A stretch of 64,000 nucleotides of DNA from Blastomussa wellsi (Eukaryota; Cnidaria; Anthozoa; Scleractinia; Plerogyridae), in contig OX393572.1 of NCBI GenBank assembly GCA_947652115.1, positions 15,707,488-15,771,487 of the forward strand, written 5' to 3'. Shown here piece by piece: positions 48,901 through 62,553 of this stretch (positions are counted from its first letter, which is position 1; every line of letters begins with the position of its first letter). The notes beneath the pieces were generated by a model. The model searched no databases. It worked only from the letters and a program-made list of their open reading frames with translations, and was not told the origin of the DNA. The translations under genes were made by a program, and so were the position numbers.

Positions 48901-51880
48901 GCCAAAAACCGCTTGTAAAAACCTCAATTTGCTGAGGAATAACACGATTTTCAATTATGCCCAAAATGACCAATTTTTGACTTTTTCAGCGCAAAATTTG
49001 GAAATTTTTTCGACCTCTCCGATTTCAGCCTAACTTTTATGGATTTACTCAGCAGCTATCCGACTTTTCATTTCAGCAAAAAACCGCTTGTAGAAAGCTC
49101 AATTCGCTGAGAAATGACACGATTTTCAAATATGGCTAAAATGACTGATTTCATAGGGGGGACCATAGGAAACTTTTCAAAATCGGCCGATATTTTAGCT
49201 CGACTTTGGAAGGCTGTAAAATAGAAACTACTCGTCCGATTTTAGCCTACCTTGTATGGATTGACTCGGCAACTATCCTAGTTATCAATTGTGCAAAAAA
49301 CCGCTTGAATAAAGCTCAATTAGCTGAGAAAAAATAGTATTTTCAAAAGTGCCCAAAATGGTCAATTTTGGACTTTTTTCTAAGGGGGGACCATAGGAAA
49401 ATTTTCAAATTTTTTCGACCTCTCCGATTTCGATCTAATTGGTATAGATGGACTCAGCAGCCATCCTAGTTTTCATCTGGGCCAAAAACCGCTTGTAAAA
49501 ACCTCAATTTGCTGAGGAATAACACGATTTTCAATTATGCCCAAAATGGCCAATTTTTGACTTTTTCAGCGCAAAATTTGGAAATTTTTTCGACCTCTCC
49601 GATTTCAGCCTAACTTTTATGGATTTACTCAGCAGCTATCCGACTTTTCATTTCAGCAAAAAACCGCTTGTAGAAAGCTCAATTCGCTGAGAAATGACAC
49701 GATTTTCAAATATGGCTAAAATGACTGATTTCATAGGGGGGACCATACGAAACTTTTCAAAATCGGCCGATATTTTAGCTCGACTTTGGAAGGCTGTAAA
49801 ATAGAAACTACTCGTCCGATTTTAGCCTACCTTGTATGGATTGACTCGGCAACTATCCTAGTTATCAATTGTGCAAAAAACCGCTTGAATAAAGCTCAAT
49901 TAGCTGAGAAAAAATACTATTTTCAAAAGTGCCCAAAATGGTCAATTTTGGACTTTTTTCTAAGGGGGGACCATAGGAAAATTTTCAAATTTTTTCGACC
50001 TCTCCGATTTCGATCTAATTGGTATAGATGGACTCAGCAGCCATCCTAGTTTTCATCTGGGCCAAAAACCGCTTGTAAAAACCTCAATTGGCTGAGGAAT
50101 AACACGATTTTCAATTATGCCCAAAATGGCCAATTTTTCACTTTTTCATGGCAAAATTTGGAAATTTTTTCGACCTCTCCGATTTCAACCTAATTTGTAT
50201 GGATTTCCTCAGCAGCTATCCGACTTTTCATTTCAGCAAAAAACCGCTTGTAGAAAGCTGAATTGGCTGAGAAATGACACGATTTTCAAATATGGTTAAA
50301 AGGACTGATTTCATAGGGGGGACCATAGGAAACTTTTCAAAATCAGCCGATATTTTAGCTCGACTTTGGAAGGCTGTAAAATAGAAACTACTCGTCCGAT
50401 TTTAGCCTACCTTGTATGGATTGACTCGGCAACTATCCTAGTTCTCAATTGTGCAAAAAACCGCTTGAATAAAGCTCAATTAGCTGAGAAAAAATACTAT
50501 TTTCAAAAGTGCCCAAAATGGTCAATTTTGGACTTTTTTCTAAGGGGGGACCATAGGAAAATTTTCAAATTTTTTCGACCTCTCCGATTTCGATCTAATT
50601 GGTATAGATGGACTCAGCAGCCATCCTAGTTTTCATCTGAGCCAAAAACCGCTTGTAAAAACCTCAATTTGCTGAGGAATAACACGATTTTCAATTATGC
50701 CCAAAATGGCCAATTTTTGACTTTTTCAGCGCAAAATTTGGAAATTTTTTCGACCTCTCCGATTTCAGCCTAACTTTTATGGATTTACTCAGCAGCTATC
50801 CGACTTTTCATTTCAGCAAAAAACCGCTTGTAGAAAGCTCAATTCGCTGAGAAATGACACGATTTTCAAATATGGCTAAAATGACTGATTTCATAGGGGG
50901 GACCATACGAAACTTTTCAAAATCGGCCGATATTTTAGCTCGACTTTGGAAGGCTGTAAAATAGAAACTACTCGTCCGATTTTAGCCTACTTGGTATGGA
51001 TGGACTCGGCAACTATCCTAGTATTCAACCGTACAACAAACAGCTTGAATGAAGCTCAATTAGCTGAGAAATAATACTATTTTCAAAAGTGCCCAAAATG
51101 GTCAATTTTGGACTTTTTTCTAAGGGGGGACCATAGGAAAATTTTCAAATTTTTTCGACCTCTCCGATTTCGATCTAATTGGTATAGATGGACTCAGCAG
51201 CCATCCTAGTTTTCATCTGGGCCAAAAACCGCTTGTAAAAACCTCAATTGGCTGAGGAATAACACGATTTTCAATTATGCCCAAAATGGCCAATTTTTCA
51301 CTTTTTCATGGCAAAATTTGGAAATTTTTTCGACCTCTCCGATTTCAACCTAATTTGTATGGATTTCCTCAGCAGCTATCCGACTTTTCATTTCAGCAAA
51401 AAACCGCTTGTAGAAAGCTGAATTGGCTGAGAAATGACACGATTTTCAAATATGGCTAAAATGACTGATTTCATAGGGGGGACCATAGGAAACTTTTCAA
51501 AATCGGCCGGCATTTTAGCTCGACTTTGGAAGGCTGGAATATACAAACTACTCGTCCGATTTTAGCCTACTTGGTATGGATGGACTCGGCAACTATCCTA
51601 GTTCTCAACTGTGCAAAAAACCGCTTGAATAAAGCTCAATTAGCTGAGAAATAATACTATTTTCAAAAGTGCCCAAAATGGTCAATTTTGGACTTTTTTC
51701 TAAGGGGGGACCATAGGAAACTTTTCAAAATCGGCCGATATTTTAGCTCGACTTTCGAAGGCTGCAAAATAGAAACTACCTGTCCGATTTTAGCCTACTT
51801 TGTATGAATTGACTCGGCAACTATCCTAGTTCTCAATTGTGCAAAAAACCGCTTGAATAAAGCTCAATTAGCTGAGAAAT
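45932..51880 (+). repeat. 5.9-kb satellite block, second copy
   Basis: Partner of 31210-37150. One visible difference is GGCAACATTTGG near 47250 against GGCAAAATTTGG near 32528. A shorter piece of the same X start is also present at about 43380-44150, from the CGGCCGGCATTTT unit to the GGGGTACCATAGG junction. Confidence 0.8.
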
Positions 51881-51896
51881 AATACTATTTTCAAAA
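51669..51896 (+). repeat. C/B hybrid monomer, copy 3
   Basis: Same hybrid, at offset 25791 bp from copy 1. The host unit from 51277 to 52084 is 807 bp. It has CCTACTTTGTATG where copies 1 and 2 have CCTACCTTGTATG. Confidence 0.9.
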
Positions 51897-54794
51897 GTGC
51901 CCAAAATGGTCAATTTTGGACTTTTTTCTAAGGGGGACCATAGGAAAATTTTCAAATTTTTTCGACCTCTCCGATTTCAATCTAATTGGTATAGACGGAC
52001 TCAGCAGCCATCCTAGTTTTCATCTGGGCCAAAAACCGCTTGTAAAAACCTCAATTTGCTGAGGAATAACACGATTTTCAATTATGCCCAAAATGGCCAA
52101 TTTTTCACTTTTTCATGGCAAAATTTGGAAATTTTTTCGACCTCTCCGATTTCAACCTAATTTGTATGGATTTACTCAGCAGCTATCCGACTTTTCATTT
52201 CAGCAAAAAACCGCTTGTAGAAAGCTGAATTGGCTGAGAAATGACACGATTTTCAAATATGGTTAAAAGGACTGATTTCATAGGGGGGACCATAGGAAAC
52301 TTTTCAAAATCAGCCGATATTTTAGCTCGACTTTGGAAGGCTGTAAAATAGAAACTACTCGTCCGATTTTAGCCTACCTTGTATGGATTGACTCGGCAAC
52401 TATCCTAGTTCTCAATTGTGCAAAAAACCGCTTGAATAAAGCTCAATTAGCTGAGAAAAAATATTATTTTCAAAAGTGCCCAAAATGGTCAATTTTGGAC
52501 TTTTTTCTAAGGGGTACCATAGGAAAATTTTCAAATTTTTTCGACCTCTCCGATTTCGATCTAATTGGTATAGATGGACTCAGCAGCCATCCTAGTTTTC
52601 ATCTGGGCCAAAAACCGCTTGTAAAAACCTCAATTTGCTGAGGAATAACACGATTTTCAATTATGCCCAAAATGGCCAATTTTTCACTTTTTCAGCGCAA
52701 AATTTGGAAATTTTTTCGACCTCTCCGATTTCAGCCTAACTTTTATGGATTTACTCAGCAGCTATCCGACTTTTCATTTCAGCAAAAAACCGCTTGTAGA
52801 AAGCTCAATTCGCTGAGAAATGACACGATTTTCAAATATGGCTAAAATGACTGATTTCATAGGGGGGACCATACGAAACTTTTCAAAATCGGCCGATATT
52901 TTAGCTCGACTTTGGAAGGCTGTAAAATAGAAACTACTCGTCCGATTTTAGCCTACCTTGTATGGATTGACTCGGCAACTATCCTAGTTATCAATTGTGC
53001 AAAAAACCGCTTGAATAAAGCTCAATTAGCTGAGAAAAAATACTATTTTCAAAAGTGCCCAAAATGGTCAATTTTGGACTTTTTTCTAAGGGGGGACCAT
53101 AGGAAAATTTTCAAATTTTTTCGACCTCTCCGATTTCGATCTAATTGGTATAGATGGACTCAGCAGCCATCCTAGTTTTCATCTGGGCCAAAAACCGCTT
53201 GTAAAAACCTCAATTGGCTGAGGAATAACACGATTTTCAATTATGCCCAAAATGGCCAATTTTTCACTTTTTCATGGCAAAATTTGGAAATTTTTTCGAC
53301 CTCTCCGATTTCAACCTAATTTGTATGGATTTCCTCAGCAGCTATCCGACTTTTCATTTCAGCAAAAAACCGCTTGTAGAAAGCTGAATTGGCTGAGAAA
53401 TGACACGATTTTCAAATATGGTTAAAAGGACTGATTTCATAGGGGGGACCATAGGAAACTTTTCAAAATCAGCCGATATTTTAGCTCGACTTTGGAAGGC
53501 TGTAAAATAGAAACTACTCGTCCGATTTTAGCCTACCTTGTATGGATTGACTCGGCAACTATCCTAGTTCTCAATTGTGCAAAAAACCGCTTGAATAAAG
53601 CTCAATTAGCTGAGAAAAAATACTATTTTCAAAAGTGCCCAAAATGGTCAATTTTGGACTTTTTTCTAAGGGGGGACCATAGGAAAATTTTCAAATTTTT
53701 TCGACCTCTCCGATTTCGATCTAATTGGTATAGATGGACTCAGCAGCCATCCTAGTTTTCATCTGAGCCAAAAACCGCTTGTAAAAACCTCAATTTGCTG
53801 AGGAATAACACGATTTTCAATTATGCCCAAAATGGCCAATTTTTGACTTTTTCAGCGCAAAATTTGGAAATTTTTTCGACCTCTCCGATTTCAGCCTAAC
53901 TTTTATGGATTTACTCAGCAGCTATCCGACTTTTCATTTCAGCAAAAAACCGCTTGTAGAAAGCTCAATTCGCTGAGAAATGACACGATTTTCAAATATG
54001 GCTAAAATGACTGATTTCATAGGGGGGACCATACGAAACTTTTCAAAATCGGCCGATATTTTAGCTCGACTTTGGAAGGCTGTAAAATAGAAACTACTCG
54101 TCCGATTTTAGCCTACTTGGTATGGATGGACTCGGCAACTATCCTAGTATTCAACCGTACAACAAACAGCTTGAATGAAGCTCAATTAGCTGAGAAATAA
54201 TACTATTTTCAAAAGTGCCCAAAATGGTCAATTTTGGACTTTTTTCTAAGGGGGGACCATAGGAAAATTTTCAAATTTTTTCGACCTCTCCGATTTCGAT
54301 CTAATTGGTATAGATGGACTCAGCAGCCATCCTAGTTTTCATCTGGGCCAAAAACCGCTTGTAAAAACCTCAATTGGCTGAGGAATAACACGATTTTCAA
54401 TTATGCCCAAAATGGCCAATTTTTCACTTTTTCATGGCAAAATTTGGAAATTTTTTCGACCTCTCCGATTTCAACCTAATTTGTATGGATTTCCTCAGCA
54501 GCTATCCGACTTTTCATTTCAGCAAAAAACCGCTTGTAGAAAGCTGAATTGGCTGAGAAATGACACGATTTTCAAATATGGCTAAAATGACTGATTTCAT
54601 AGGGGGGACCATAGGAAACTTTTCAAAATCGGCCGGCATTTTAGCTCGACTTTGGAAGGCTGGAATATACAAACTACTCGTCCGATTTTAGCCTACTTGG
54701 TATGGATGGACTCGGCAACTATCCTAGTTCTCAACTGTGCAAAAAACCGCTTGAATAAAGCTCAATTAGCTGAGAAATAATACTATTTTCAAAA

Positions 54795-55022
54795 GTGCCC
54801 AAAATGGTCAATTTTGGACTTTTTTCTAAGGGGGGACCATAGGAAACTTTTCAAAATCGGCCGATATTTTAGCTCGACTTTCGAAGGCTGCAAAATAGAA
54901 ACTACCTGTCCGATTTTAGCCCACTTTGTATGAATTGACTCGGCAACTATCCTAGTTCTCAATTGTGCAAAAAACCGCTTGAATAAAGCTCAATTAGCTG
55001 AGAAATAATACTATTTTCAAAA
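54795..55022 (+). repeat. C/B hybrid monomer, copy 4
   Basis: Same hybrid, 3126 bp downstream of copy 3 within a tandem duplication; the host unit runs from 54403 to 55210. It has a private CCCACTTTGTATG variant. Confidence 0.9.
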
Positions 55023-56775
55023 GTGCCCAAAATGGTCAATTTTGGACTTTTTTCTAAGGGGGACCATAGGAAAATTTTCAAATTTTTTCGACCTCTCCGA
55101 TTTCAATCTAATTGGTATAGACGGACTCAGCAGCCATCCTAGTTTTCATCTGGGCCAAAAACCGCTTGTAAAAACCTCAATTTGCTGAGGAATAACACGA
55201 TTTTCAATTATGCCCAAAATGGCCAATTTTTCACTTTTTCATGGCAAAATTTGGAAATTTTTTCGACCTCTCCGATTTCAACCTAATTTGTATGGATTTA
55301 CTCAGCAGCTATCCGACTTTTCATTTCAGCAAAAAACCGCTTGTAGAAAGCTGAATTGGCTGAGAAATGACACGATTTTCAAATATGGTTAAAAGGACTG
55401 ATTTCATAGGGGGGACCATAGGAAACTTTTCAAAATCAGCCGATATTTTAGCTCGACTTTGGAAGGCTGTAAAATAGAAACTACTCGTCCGATTTTAGCC
55501 TACCTTGTATGGATTGACTCGGCAACTATCCTAGTTCTCAATTGTGCAAAAAACCGCTTGAATAAAGCTCAATTAGCTGAGAAAAAATATTATTTTCAAA
55601 AGTGCCCAAAATGGTCAATTTTGGACTTTTTTCTAAGGGGTACCATAGGAAAATTTTCAAATTTTTTCGACCTCTCCGATTTCGATCTAATTGGTATAGA
55701 TGGACTCAGCAGCCATCCTAGTTTTCATCTGGGCCAAAAACCGCTTGTAAAAACCTCAATTTGCTGAGGAATAACACGATTTTCAATTATGCCCAAAATG
55801 GCCAATTTTTCACTTTTTCAGCGCAAAATTTGGAAATTTTTTCGACCTCTCCGATTTCAGCCTAATTTGTATGGATTTACTCAGCAGCTATCTGACTTTT
55901 CATTTCAGAAAAAAACCGCTTGAAGAAAGCTCAATTGGCTGAGAAATGACACGATTTTCAAATATGGCTAAAATGACTGATTTCATAGGGGGGACCATAG
56001 GAAACTTTTCAAAATCAGCCGATATTTTAGCTCGACTTTGGAAGGCTGGAATATACAAACTACTCGTCCGATTTTAGCCTACTTGGTATGGATGGACTCG
56101 GCAACTATCCTAGTATTCAACCGTACAACAAACCGCTTGAATGAAGCTCAATTAGCTGAGAAATAATACTATTTTGAAAAGTGCCCAAAATGGTCAATTT
56201 TGGACTTTTTTCTAAGGGGGGACCATAGGAAAATTTTCAAATTTTTTCGACCTCTCCGATTTCGATCTAATTGGTATAGATGGACTCAGCAGCCACCCCA
56301 GTTTTCATCTGGGCCAAAAACCGCTTGTAAAAACCTCAATTGGCTGAGGAATAACACGATTTTCAATTATGCCCAAAATGGCCAATTTTTCACTTTTTCA
56401 TGGCAAAATTTGGAAATTTTTTCGACCTCTCCGATTTCAGCCTAACTTTTATGGATTTACTCAGCAGCTATCCGACTTTTCATTTCAGCAAAAAACCGCT
56501 TGTAGAAAGCTCAATTGGCTGAGAAATGACACGATTTTCAAATATGGCTAAAATGACTGATTTCATAGGGGGGACCATAGGAAACTTTTCAAAATCGGGC
56601 GATATTTTAGCTCGACTTTGGAAGGCTGCAAAATAGAAACTACTTGTCCGATTTTCGCCTATCTTGTATGGATTGACTCGGCAACTATCCTAGTTCTCAA
56701 TTGTGCAAAAACCCGCTTGAATAAAGCTCAATTAGCTGAGAAACATTACTATTTTCAAAAGTGCCCAAAATGGTC

Positions 56776-59076
56776 AATTTTGGACTTTTTTCTAAGGGGG
56801 AACCATAGGAATATTTTCAAATTTTTTCGACCTCTCCGATTTCGATCTAATTGGTATAGATGGACTCATCAGCCATCCTAGTTTTCATCTGGGCTAAAAA
56901 CCGCTTGTAAAAACCTCAATTGGCTGAGGAATAACGCGATTTTCAATTATTCCCAAAATGGCCAATTTTTCACTTTTTCAGGGCAAAATTTCGAAATTTT
57001 TTTCGACCTCTCCGATTTCAACCTAATTTGTATGGATTTACTCAGCAGCTATCCGACTTTTCATTTCAGCAAAAAACCGCTTGTAGAAAGCTGAATTGGC
57101 TGAGAAATGACACGGTTTTCAAATATGGCTAAAATGACTGATTTGATAGGGGGGACCATAGGAAACTTTTCAAAATCGGCCGATATTTTAGCTCCACTTT
57201 GGAAGGCTGGAAAATAGAAACTACTCGTCCGATTTTAGCCTACTTGTATGGATTGACTCGGCAACTATCCTAGTTTTCTACTGTGCAAAAAACCGCTTGA
57301 ATAAAGCTCAATTAGCTGAGAAATAAGACTATTTTCATAAGTGCCCAAAATGGTCAATTTTGGACTTTTTTCTAAGGGGGGACCATAGGAAAATTTTCAA
57401 ATTTTTTCGACCTCTCCGATTTCGATCTAATTGGTATAGATTGACTCAGCAGCCATCCTAGTTTTCATCTGGGCCAAAAACCGCTTGTAAAAACCTCAAT
57501 TGGCTGAGGAATAACACGATTTTCAATTATGCCCAAAATGGCCAATTTTTGACTTTTTCAGCGCAAAATTTGGAAATTCTTTCGACCTCTCCGATTTCAG
57601 CCTAACTTTTATGGATTTACTCAGCAGCTATCCGACTTTTCATTTCAGCAAAAAACCGCTTGTAGAAAGCTGAATTGGCTGAGAAATGACACGGTTTTCA
57701 AATATGGCTAAAATGACTGATTTGATAGGGGGGACCATAGGAAACTTTTCAAAATCGGCCGATATTTTAGCTCCACTTTGGAAGGCTGGAAAATAGAAAC
57801 TACTCGTCCGATTTTAGCCTACTTGTATGGATTGACTCGGCAACTATCCTAGTTTTCTACTGTGCAAAAAACCGCTTGAATAAAGCTCAATTAGCTGAGA
57901 AATAAGACTATTTTCATAAGTGCCCAAAATGGTCAATTTTGGACTTTTTTCTAAGGGGGGACCATAGGAAAATTTTCAAATTTTTTCGACCTCTCCGATT
58001 TCGATCTAATTGGTATAGATTGACTCAGCAGCCATCCTAGTTTTCATCTGGGCCAAAAACCGCTTGTAAAAACCTCAATTGGCTGAGGAATAACACGATT
58101 TTCAATTATGCCCAAAATGGCCAATTTTTGACTTTTTCAGCGCAAAATTTGGAAATTCTTTCGACCTCTCCGATTTCAGCCTAACTTTTATGGATTTACT
58201 CAGCAGCTATCCGACTTTTCATTTCAGCAAAAAACCGCTTGTAGAAAGCTGAATTGGCTGAGAAATGACACGATTTTCAAATATGGCTAAAATGACTGAT
58301 TTCATAGGGGGGACCATAGGAAACTTTTCAAAATCAGCCGATATTTTAGCTCGACTTTGGAAGGCTGGAATATACAAACTACTCGTCCGATGTTAGCCTA
58401 CTTGGTATGGATGGACTCGGGAACTATCCTAGTATTCAACCGTACAACAAACCGCTTGAATGAAGCTCAATTAGCTGAGAAATAATACTATTTTCAAAAG
58501 TGCCGAAAATGGTCAATTTTGGACTTTTTTCTAAGGGGGGACCATAGGAAAATTTTCAAATTTTTTCGACCTCTCCGATTTCAATCTAATTGGTATAGAC
58601 GGACTCAGAAGCCATCCTAGTTTTCATCTGGGCCAAAAACCGCTTGTAAAAATCTCAATTGGCTGAGGAATAACACGATTTTCAATTATGCCCAAAATGG
58701 CAAATTTTTCCCTTTTTAGCGCACAATTTCGAAATTTTTTCGACCTCTCCGATTTCAGCCTAATTTATATGGATTTACTCAGCAGCTATCCGACTTTTCA
58801 TTTCAGCAAAAAGCCGCTTGTAGAAAGCTTAATTGGCTGAGAAATGACACGATTTTCAAATATGGCTAAAATGACTGATTTCATAGGGAGACCATAGGAA
58901 ACTTTTCAAAATCGGCCGATATTTTAGCTCGACTTTGTAAGGCTGTAAAATAGAAACTACTCGTCCGATTTTAGCCTACTTGGTATGGATGGACTCGGCA
59001 ACTATCCTAGTTTTCAACTGTTCAAAAAATCGCTTGAATAAATCTCAATTAGCTGAGAAATAATACTCTTTTGAAA
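56776..59076 (+). repeat. Satellite block Z, copy 3
   Basis: Matches 28440-30740 at offset 28336 bp and 37770-40070 at offset 19006 bp. It is followed by Y at about 59091-60251. Confidence 0.8.
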
Positions 59077-59090
59077 AGTGCCCAAAATGG

Positions 59091-62000
59091 TCAATTTTGG
59101 ACTTTTTTCTAAGGGGGGACCATAGGAAAATTTTCAAATTTTTTCGACCTCTCCGATTTCGATCTAATTGGTATAGATGGACTCAGCAGCCACCCCAGTT
59201 TTCATCTGGGCCAAAAACCGCTTGTAAAAACCTCAATTGGCTGAGGAATAACACGATTTTCAATTATGCCCAAAATGGCCAATTTTTCACTTTTTCATGG
59301 CAAAATTTGGAAATTTTTTCGACCTCTCCGATTTCAGCCTAATTTGTATGGATTTACTCAGCAGCTATCCGACTTTTCATTTCAGCAAAAAACCGCTTGT
59401 AGAAAGCTGAATTGGCTGAGAAATGACACCATTTTCAAATATGGCTAAAATGACTGATTTCATAGGGGGGACCATAGGAAACTTTTCAAAATCGGCCGGC
59501 ATTTTAGCTCGACTTTGGAAGGCTGTAAAATAGAAACTACTCGTCCGATTTTAGCCTACTTGGTATGGATGGACTCAGCAATTATCCTAGTTCTCAACTG
59601 TGCAAAAAACCGCTTGAGTAAAGCTAAATTTGCTGAGAAATAATACTATTTTTAAAAGTGCCCAAAATGGTCAATTTTGGACTTTTTTCTAAGGGGGGAC
59701 CATAGGAAAATTTTCAAATTTTTTCGACCTCTCCGATTTCGATCTAATTGGTATAGATGGACTCAGCAGCCATCCTAGTTTTCATCTGGGCCAAAAACCG
59801 CTTGTAAAAACCTCAATTTGCTGAGGAATAACACGATTTTCAATTATGCCCAAAATGGCCAATTTTTCACTTTTTCAGGGCAAAATTTGGAAATTTTTTC
59901 GACCTCTCCGATTTCAACCTAATTTGTATGGATTTGCTCAGCAACTATCCGACTTTTCATTTCAGCAAAAAACCGCTTGTAGAAAGCTCAATTGGCTGAG
60001 AAATGACACGATTTTCAAATATGGCTAAAATGACTGATTTCATAGGGGGGACCATAGGAAACTTTTCAAAATCGGGCGATATTTTAGCTCGACTTTGGAA
60101 GGCTGCAAAATAGAAACTACTTGTCCGATTTTCGCCTATCTTGTATGGATTGACTCGGCAACTATCCTAGTTCTCAATTGTGCAAAAACCCGCTTGAATA
60201 AAGCTCAATTAGCTGAGAAACATTACTATTTTCAAAAGTGCCCAAAATGGTCAATTTTGGACTTTTTTCTAAGGGGGAACCATAGGAATATTTTCAAATT
60301 TTTTCGACCTCTCCGATTTCGATCTAATTGGTATAGATGGACTCATCAGCCATCCTAGTTTTCATCTGGGCTAAAAACCGCTTGTAAAAACCTCAATTGG
60401 CTGAGGAATAACGCGATTTTCAATTATTCCCAAAATGGCCAATTTTTCACTTTTTCAGGGCAAAATTTCGAAATTTTTTTCGACCTCTCCGATTTCAACC
60501 TAATTTGTATGGATTTACTCAGCAGCTATCCGACTTTTCATTTTAGCAAAAAACCGCTTGTAGAAAGCTGAATTGGCTGAGAAATGACACGGTTTTCAAA
60601 TATGGCTAAAATGACTGATTTGATAGGGGGGACCATAGGAAACTTTTCAAAATCGGCCGATATTTTAGCTCCACTTTGGAAGGCTGGAAAATAGAAACTA
60701 CTCGTCCGATTTTAGCCTACTTGTATGGATTGACTCGGCAACTATCCTAGTTTTCTACTGTGCAAAAAACCGCTTGAATAAAGCTCAATTAGCTGAGAAA
60801 TAAGACTATTTTCATAAGTGCCCAAAATGGTCAATTTTGGACTTTTTTCTAAGGGGGGACCATAGGAAAATTTTCAAATTTTTTCGACCTCTCCGATTTC
60901 GATCTAATTGGTATAGATTGACTCAGCAGCCATCCTAGTTTTCATCTGGGCCAAAAACCGCTTGTAAAAACCTCAATTGGCTGAGGAATAACACGATTTT
61001 CAATTATGCCCAAAATGGCCAATTTTTGACTTTTTCAGCGCAAAATTTGGAAATTCTTTCGACCTCTCCGATTTCAGCCTAACTTTTATGGATTTACTCA
61101 GCAGCTATCCGACTTTTCATTTCAGCAAAAAACCGCTTGTAGAAAGCTGAATTGGCTGAGAAATGACACGGTTTTCAAATATGGCTAAAATGACTGATTT
61201 GATAGGGGGGACCATAGGAAACTTTTCAAAATCGGCCGATATTTTAGCTCCACTTTGGAAGGCTGGAAAATAGAAACTACTCGTCCGATTTTAGCCTACT
61301 TGTATGGATTGACTCGGCAACTATCCTAGTTTTCTACTGTGCAAAAAACCGCTTGAATAAAGCTCAATTAGCTGAGAAATAAGACTATTTTCATAAGTGC
61401 CCAAAATGGTCAATTTTGGACTTTTTTCTAAGGGGGGACCATAGGAAAATTTTCAAATTTTTTCGACCTCTCCGATTTCGATCTAATTGGTATAGATTGA
61501 CTCAGCAGCCATCCTAGTTTTCATCTGGGCCAAAAACCGCTTGTAAAAACCTCAATTGGCTGAGGAATAACACGATTTTCAATTATGCCCAAAATGGCCA
61601 ATTTTTGACTTTTTCAGCGCAAAATTTGGAAATTCTTTCGACCTCTCCGATTTCAGCCTAACTTTTATGGATTTACTCAGCAGCTATCCGACTTTTCATT
61701 TCAGCAAAAAACCGCTTGTAGAAAGCTGAATTGGCTGAGAAATGACACGATTTTCAAATATGGCTAAAATGACTGATTTCATAGGGGGGACCATAGGAAA
61801 CTTTTCAAAATCAGCCGATATTTTAGCTCGACTTTGGAAGGCTGGAATATACAAACTACTCGTCCGATGTTAGCCTACTTGGTATGGATGGACTCGGGAA
61901 CTATCCTAGTATTCAACCGTACAACAAACCGCTTGAATGAAGCTCAATTAGCTGAGAAATAATACTATTTTCAAAAGTGCCGAAAATGGTCAATTTTGGA

Positions 62001-62553
62001 CTTTTTTCTAAGGGGGGACCATAGGAAAATTTTCAAATTTTTTCGACCTCTCCGATTTCAATCTAATTGGTATAGACGGACTCAGAAGCCATCCTAGTTT
62101 TCATCTGGGCCAAAAACCGCTTGTAAAAATCTCAATTGGCTGAGGAATAACACGATTTTCAATTATGCCCAAAATGGCAAATTTTTCCCTTTTTAGCGCA
62201 CAATTACGAAATTTTTTCGACCTCTCCGATTTCAGCCTAATTTATATGGATTTACTCAGCAGCTATCCGACTTTTCATTTCAGCAAAAAGCCGCTTGTAG
62301 AAAGCTTAATTGGCTGAGAAATGACACGATTTTCAAATATGGCTAAAATGACTGATTTCATAGGGAGACCATAGGAAACTTTTCAAAATCGGCCGATATT
62401 TTAGCTCGACTTTGTAAGGCTGTAAAATAGAAACTACTCGTCCGATTTTAGCCTACTTGGTATGGATGGACTCGGCAACTATCCTAGTTTTCAACTGTTC
62501 AAAAAATCGCTTGAATAAATCTCAATTAGCTGAGAAATAATACTCTTTTCAAA
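59091..62553 (+). repeat. Satellite block Y-Z, copy 2
   Basis: Full partner of 27280-30740 at offset 31813 bp. Small private differences include ATTTTAGCAAAA near 60540 and CACAATTACG near 62210. The sequence to its right (62554-64000) matches 41815-43260 and continues past the window. Confidence 0.8.

Larger units (their letters stand above)
49575..55826 (+). repeat. 3126-bp tandem duplication
   Basis: About 49575-52700 recurs at about 52701-55826 with a constant offset of 3126 bp (A starts 50117/53243, 51277/54403, 52084/55210). The length equals four normal trimers plus one 807-bp hybrid unit. Shared private variants include CATCTGAGCC at 50633 and 53759, GGGGTACCATAGG near 52512 and 55638, and AAATATTATTTTC near 52460 and 55586. 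Confidence 0.85.
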
